Source: Actinokineospora alba (GTDB taxonomy: Bacteria; Actinomycetota; Actinomycetes; Mycobacteriales; Pseudonocardiaceae). Taken from it: a stretch of DNA of 64,000 bases. This document shows positions 63,074 through 64,000 of the stretch, piece after piece. Below the pieces are notes generated by a model that saw only the letters and a list, made by a program, of their open reading frames with translations, searched no databases and was not told where the DNA came from. The first letter of the stretch is position 1, and each line of letters opens with the position of its first letter. The translations under genes and the position numbers were made by a program. The DNA lies in contig NZ_SNXU01000001.1 in assembly GCF_004362515.1 (NCBI RefSeq), positions 3,844,001 through 3,908,000 on the forward strand, read 5' to 3'.

Positions 63074-63460
63074 GTGCCTACAGTCAATCGCCCACGTGAT
63101 GGGTCGAATCTGGGCGAAGTCATTCAGACCTACATGCGCGCTCATGACGTGACCACGCATGGCGAGATGGCCGCCATCCTTGGCGTTGACCGCACGCTGG
63201 TGTCGAAGTACGTCAGTGGTTCCCGCAGGTGCCAGGACGTCACGCAGCTGCGCAGGTTCGCCGTGGCGATGGACGTTCCTCCCTCCACCTTCGGCCTGGT
63301 CGACGAGCCCGACGAGGCTGACGCCGACGACGGCGCCAGGAGCGACGAGAACGAGCGCTGGAAGGCGACGCGGCAGACGCTCAACCGCAACCGCCACGCT
63401 CTGTCGAAGGTGGCTGCAGACCAGGACGCGCGGAACGATCCTGGTCGGGTCGGGGTCTAG
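63074..63460 (+). CDS. XRE-type helix-turn-helix regulator, possibly truncated
   Basis: A 128-aa product, GTG start. HTH at residues about 28-60 (THGEMAAILGVDRTLVSKYV, SGSRRCQDVTQL). The rest contains RWKATRQTLNRNRHALSKVA, which in larger actinobacterial regulators is followed by several hundred residues; here it stops soon after, suggesting loss of the C-terminal part. It is a likely element-encoded regulator. Confidence 0.75.
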   Translation: MPTVNRPRDGSNLGEVIQTYMRAHDVTTHGEMAAILGVDRTLVSKYVSGSRRCQDVTQLRRFAVAMDVPPSTFGLVDEPDEADADDGARSDENERWKATRQTLNRNRHALSKVAADQDARNDPGRVGV

Positions 63461-63501
63461 CCGAGACCGAACCGACGGTCATCGAAGCCGACCAGATCCG
63501 C

Positions 63502-63708
63502 GTGCCGAGCGCGGACGAGACCGCCGAGACGATCGCCCGCGCCCAGCGCGCCCTCGCCGAGATCCAGGCCCGCCAGGCCGCCGACGAACAGCGCGCAGCC
63601 GACGAAGCCCGCGCCGAACAAGTCGCCCGCTGGGCAGCCGACGACGCCGCAACCGAAGCCGCCGCGCACGCTGACGAAAATGCGCTCAGCCGGGGCGGTG
63701 GCTGGTGA
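63502..63708 (+). CDS. Small Ala/Glu/Arg-rich coiled-coil protein
   Basis: A 68-aa product: PSADETAETIARAQRALAEI, then QARQAADEQRAADEARAEQV with regular heptad-like spacing and a GGGW end. GTG start; no strong ribosome site. I recognise no family. Six nt separate it from the partial convergent gene. Confidence 0.5.
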   Translation: MPSADETAETIARAQRALAEIQARQAADEQRAADEARAEQVARWAADDAATEAAAHADENALSRGGGW

Positions 63709-63713
63709 TGAGG

Positions 63714-64000
63714 TCAGCCAGGTTGGGACATGTCGATGGGTGGAACGCCGGAACCGCGCCACGCCCAGTTCAGCGTGTCGACCACGGCGTCAATCCAGCC
63801 GGGCCGTTTGTCGAGCCAGGCCGGGTGCCGCATGGCCAGCTTCTCGGCCTCCAGGCACTCAGCGGCAATGACTTCCTCATGCGCCGCGCCGGTCTGCTCG
63901 GTGACCGGCGCAGAGGGGGAGTACCAAGCGCCGCCGGAGGCCGGGCGGACGGTCGCGCAGGCCAGCCACCGGCAAGTGCCGACGACACCGGCAATGCGCC
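63714..64000 (-). CDS. C-terminal part of an unrecognised protein (5' end outside window)
   Basis: The frame is open from the window edge to TGA at 63714-63716, giving at least 95 codons. It includes CRWLACATVRPASGGAWYSP, AAHEEVIAAECLEAEKLAMR and WLDKRPGWIDAVVDTLNWAW. Trp-rich, charged, not membrane. The family is unknown to me. Confidence 0.55.
   Translation of the reverse strand, partial: RIAGVVGTCRWLACATVRPASGGAWYSPSAPVTEQTGAAHEEVIAAECLEAEKLAMRHPAWLDKRPGWIDAVVDTLNWAWRGSGVPPIDMSQPG

Noticed and set aside
60000..64000. Attachment-site copy of the tRNA 3' end bounding the element
   Set aside because: I read through for GGGTTCGAGCCCCACC and CCGCCCC followed by ACCA after 59972 and found no second copy in the window.

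Overview
The window is a 64 kb piece of a high-GC actinobacterial chromosome. The gene order (lepA, sulfite reductase and cysH, hemW, hrcA-dnaJ, rsmE, phoH-ybeY-CNNM/CorC-cytidine-deaminase-like-era-recO-uppS, the SmtB/ArsR-Zur pair, glyS, dgt, dnaG) is, from memory, the arrangement of the Mycobacterium tuberculosis Rv2343c-Rv2404c region. EspG, a PPE-domain protein, DUF3558, an ECF41 sigma factor and very short or absent leaders suggest a member of the Pseudonocardiales. The genus is not determinable from what I can see.

Layout. 1-9.5 kb: housekeeping and small metabolic genes (SPFH protein, PemK/MazF-like, VOC, a TlpA-CcdA thiol-redox pair, lepA, DUF3224, MmcQ, HD, TIGR04222, a flavin oxidoreductase, a PhaC-like hydrolase). 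9.5-9.8 kb: an inverted-repeat element. 9.8-13.9 kb: hydrolase, oxidoreductase, a secreted guanyl-specific RNase with barstar, and an enoyl-CoA hydratase. 13.9-17.0 kb: an orphan ESX-type operon (161-aa helical protein, DUF3558 lipoprotein, PPE, EspG). 18.1-26.6 kb: one long leftward assimilatory sulfur operon. Its order is leader peptide, sulfite reductase, a 52-aa zinc ribbon, cysH, cysD, cysN, a sulfonate-type ABC transporter and a CbiX-type chelatase. Together these could import a sulfur compound, activate sulfate, reduce APS and sulfite, and supply siroheme.

26.7-44 kb: hemW; a divergent TetR/P450 pair; a BASS transporter; hrcA-dnaJ-rsmE; HIT; the phoH-to-recO run; uppS; a YbjN-like protein; and a two-gene permease with a His-rich loop. 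44-47 kb: tandem repeats around the SmtB/ArsR-Zur pair. 47.5-59.6 kb: glyS, a long-ORF AbiEi-like protein, YdcF, dgt, a cytoplasmic serpin, a CMD protein, more tandem repeats, the ECF41 sigma factor, dnaG, and a methyltransferase-MOSC pair behind a perfect 26-bp palindrome.

59.7-64 kb: tRNA-Asn(GTT) and a CAT-anticodon tRNA. They are followed by an accessory region holding two decayed tyrosine integrase remnants, a pentapeptide-repeat membrane protein of visibly lower GC, an XRE-type regulator and small unknown proteins. The edge of this element was not reached.

A recurring local feature is a TANNNT hexamer ending 6-8 nt before an ATG or GTG with no Shine-Dalgarno sequence, which indicates leaderless transcripts for about a dozen genes. 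All functions are assigned by reading translated motifs; no database search was run.
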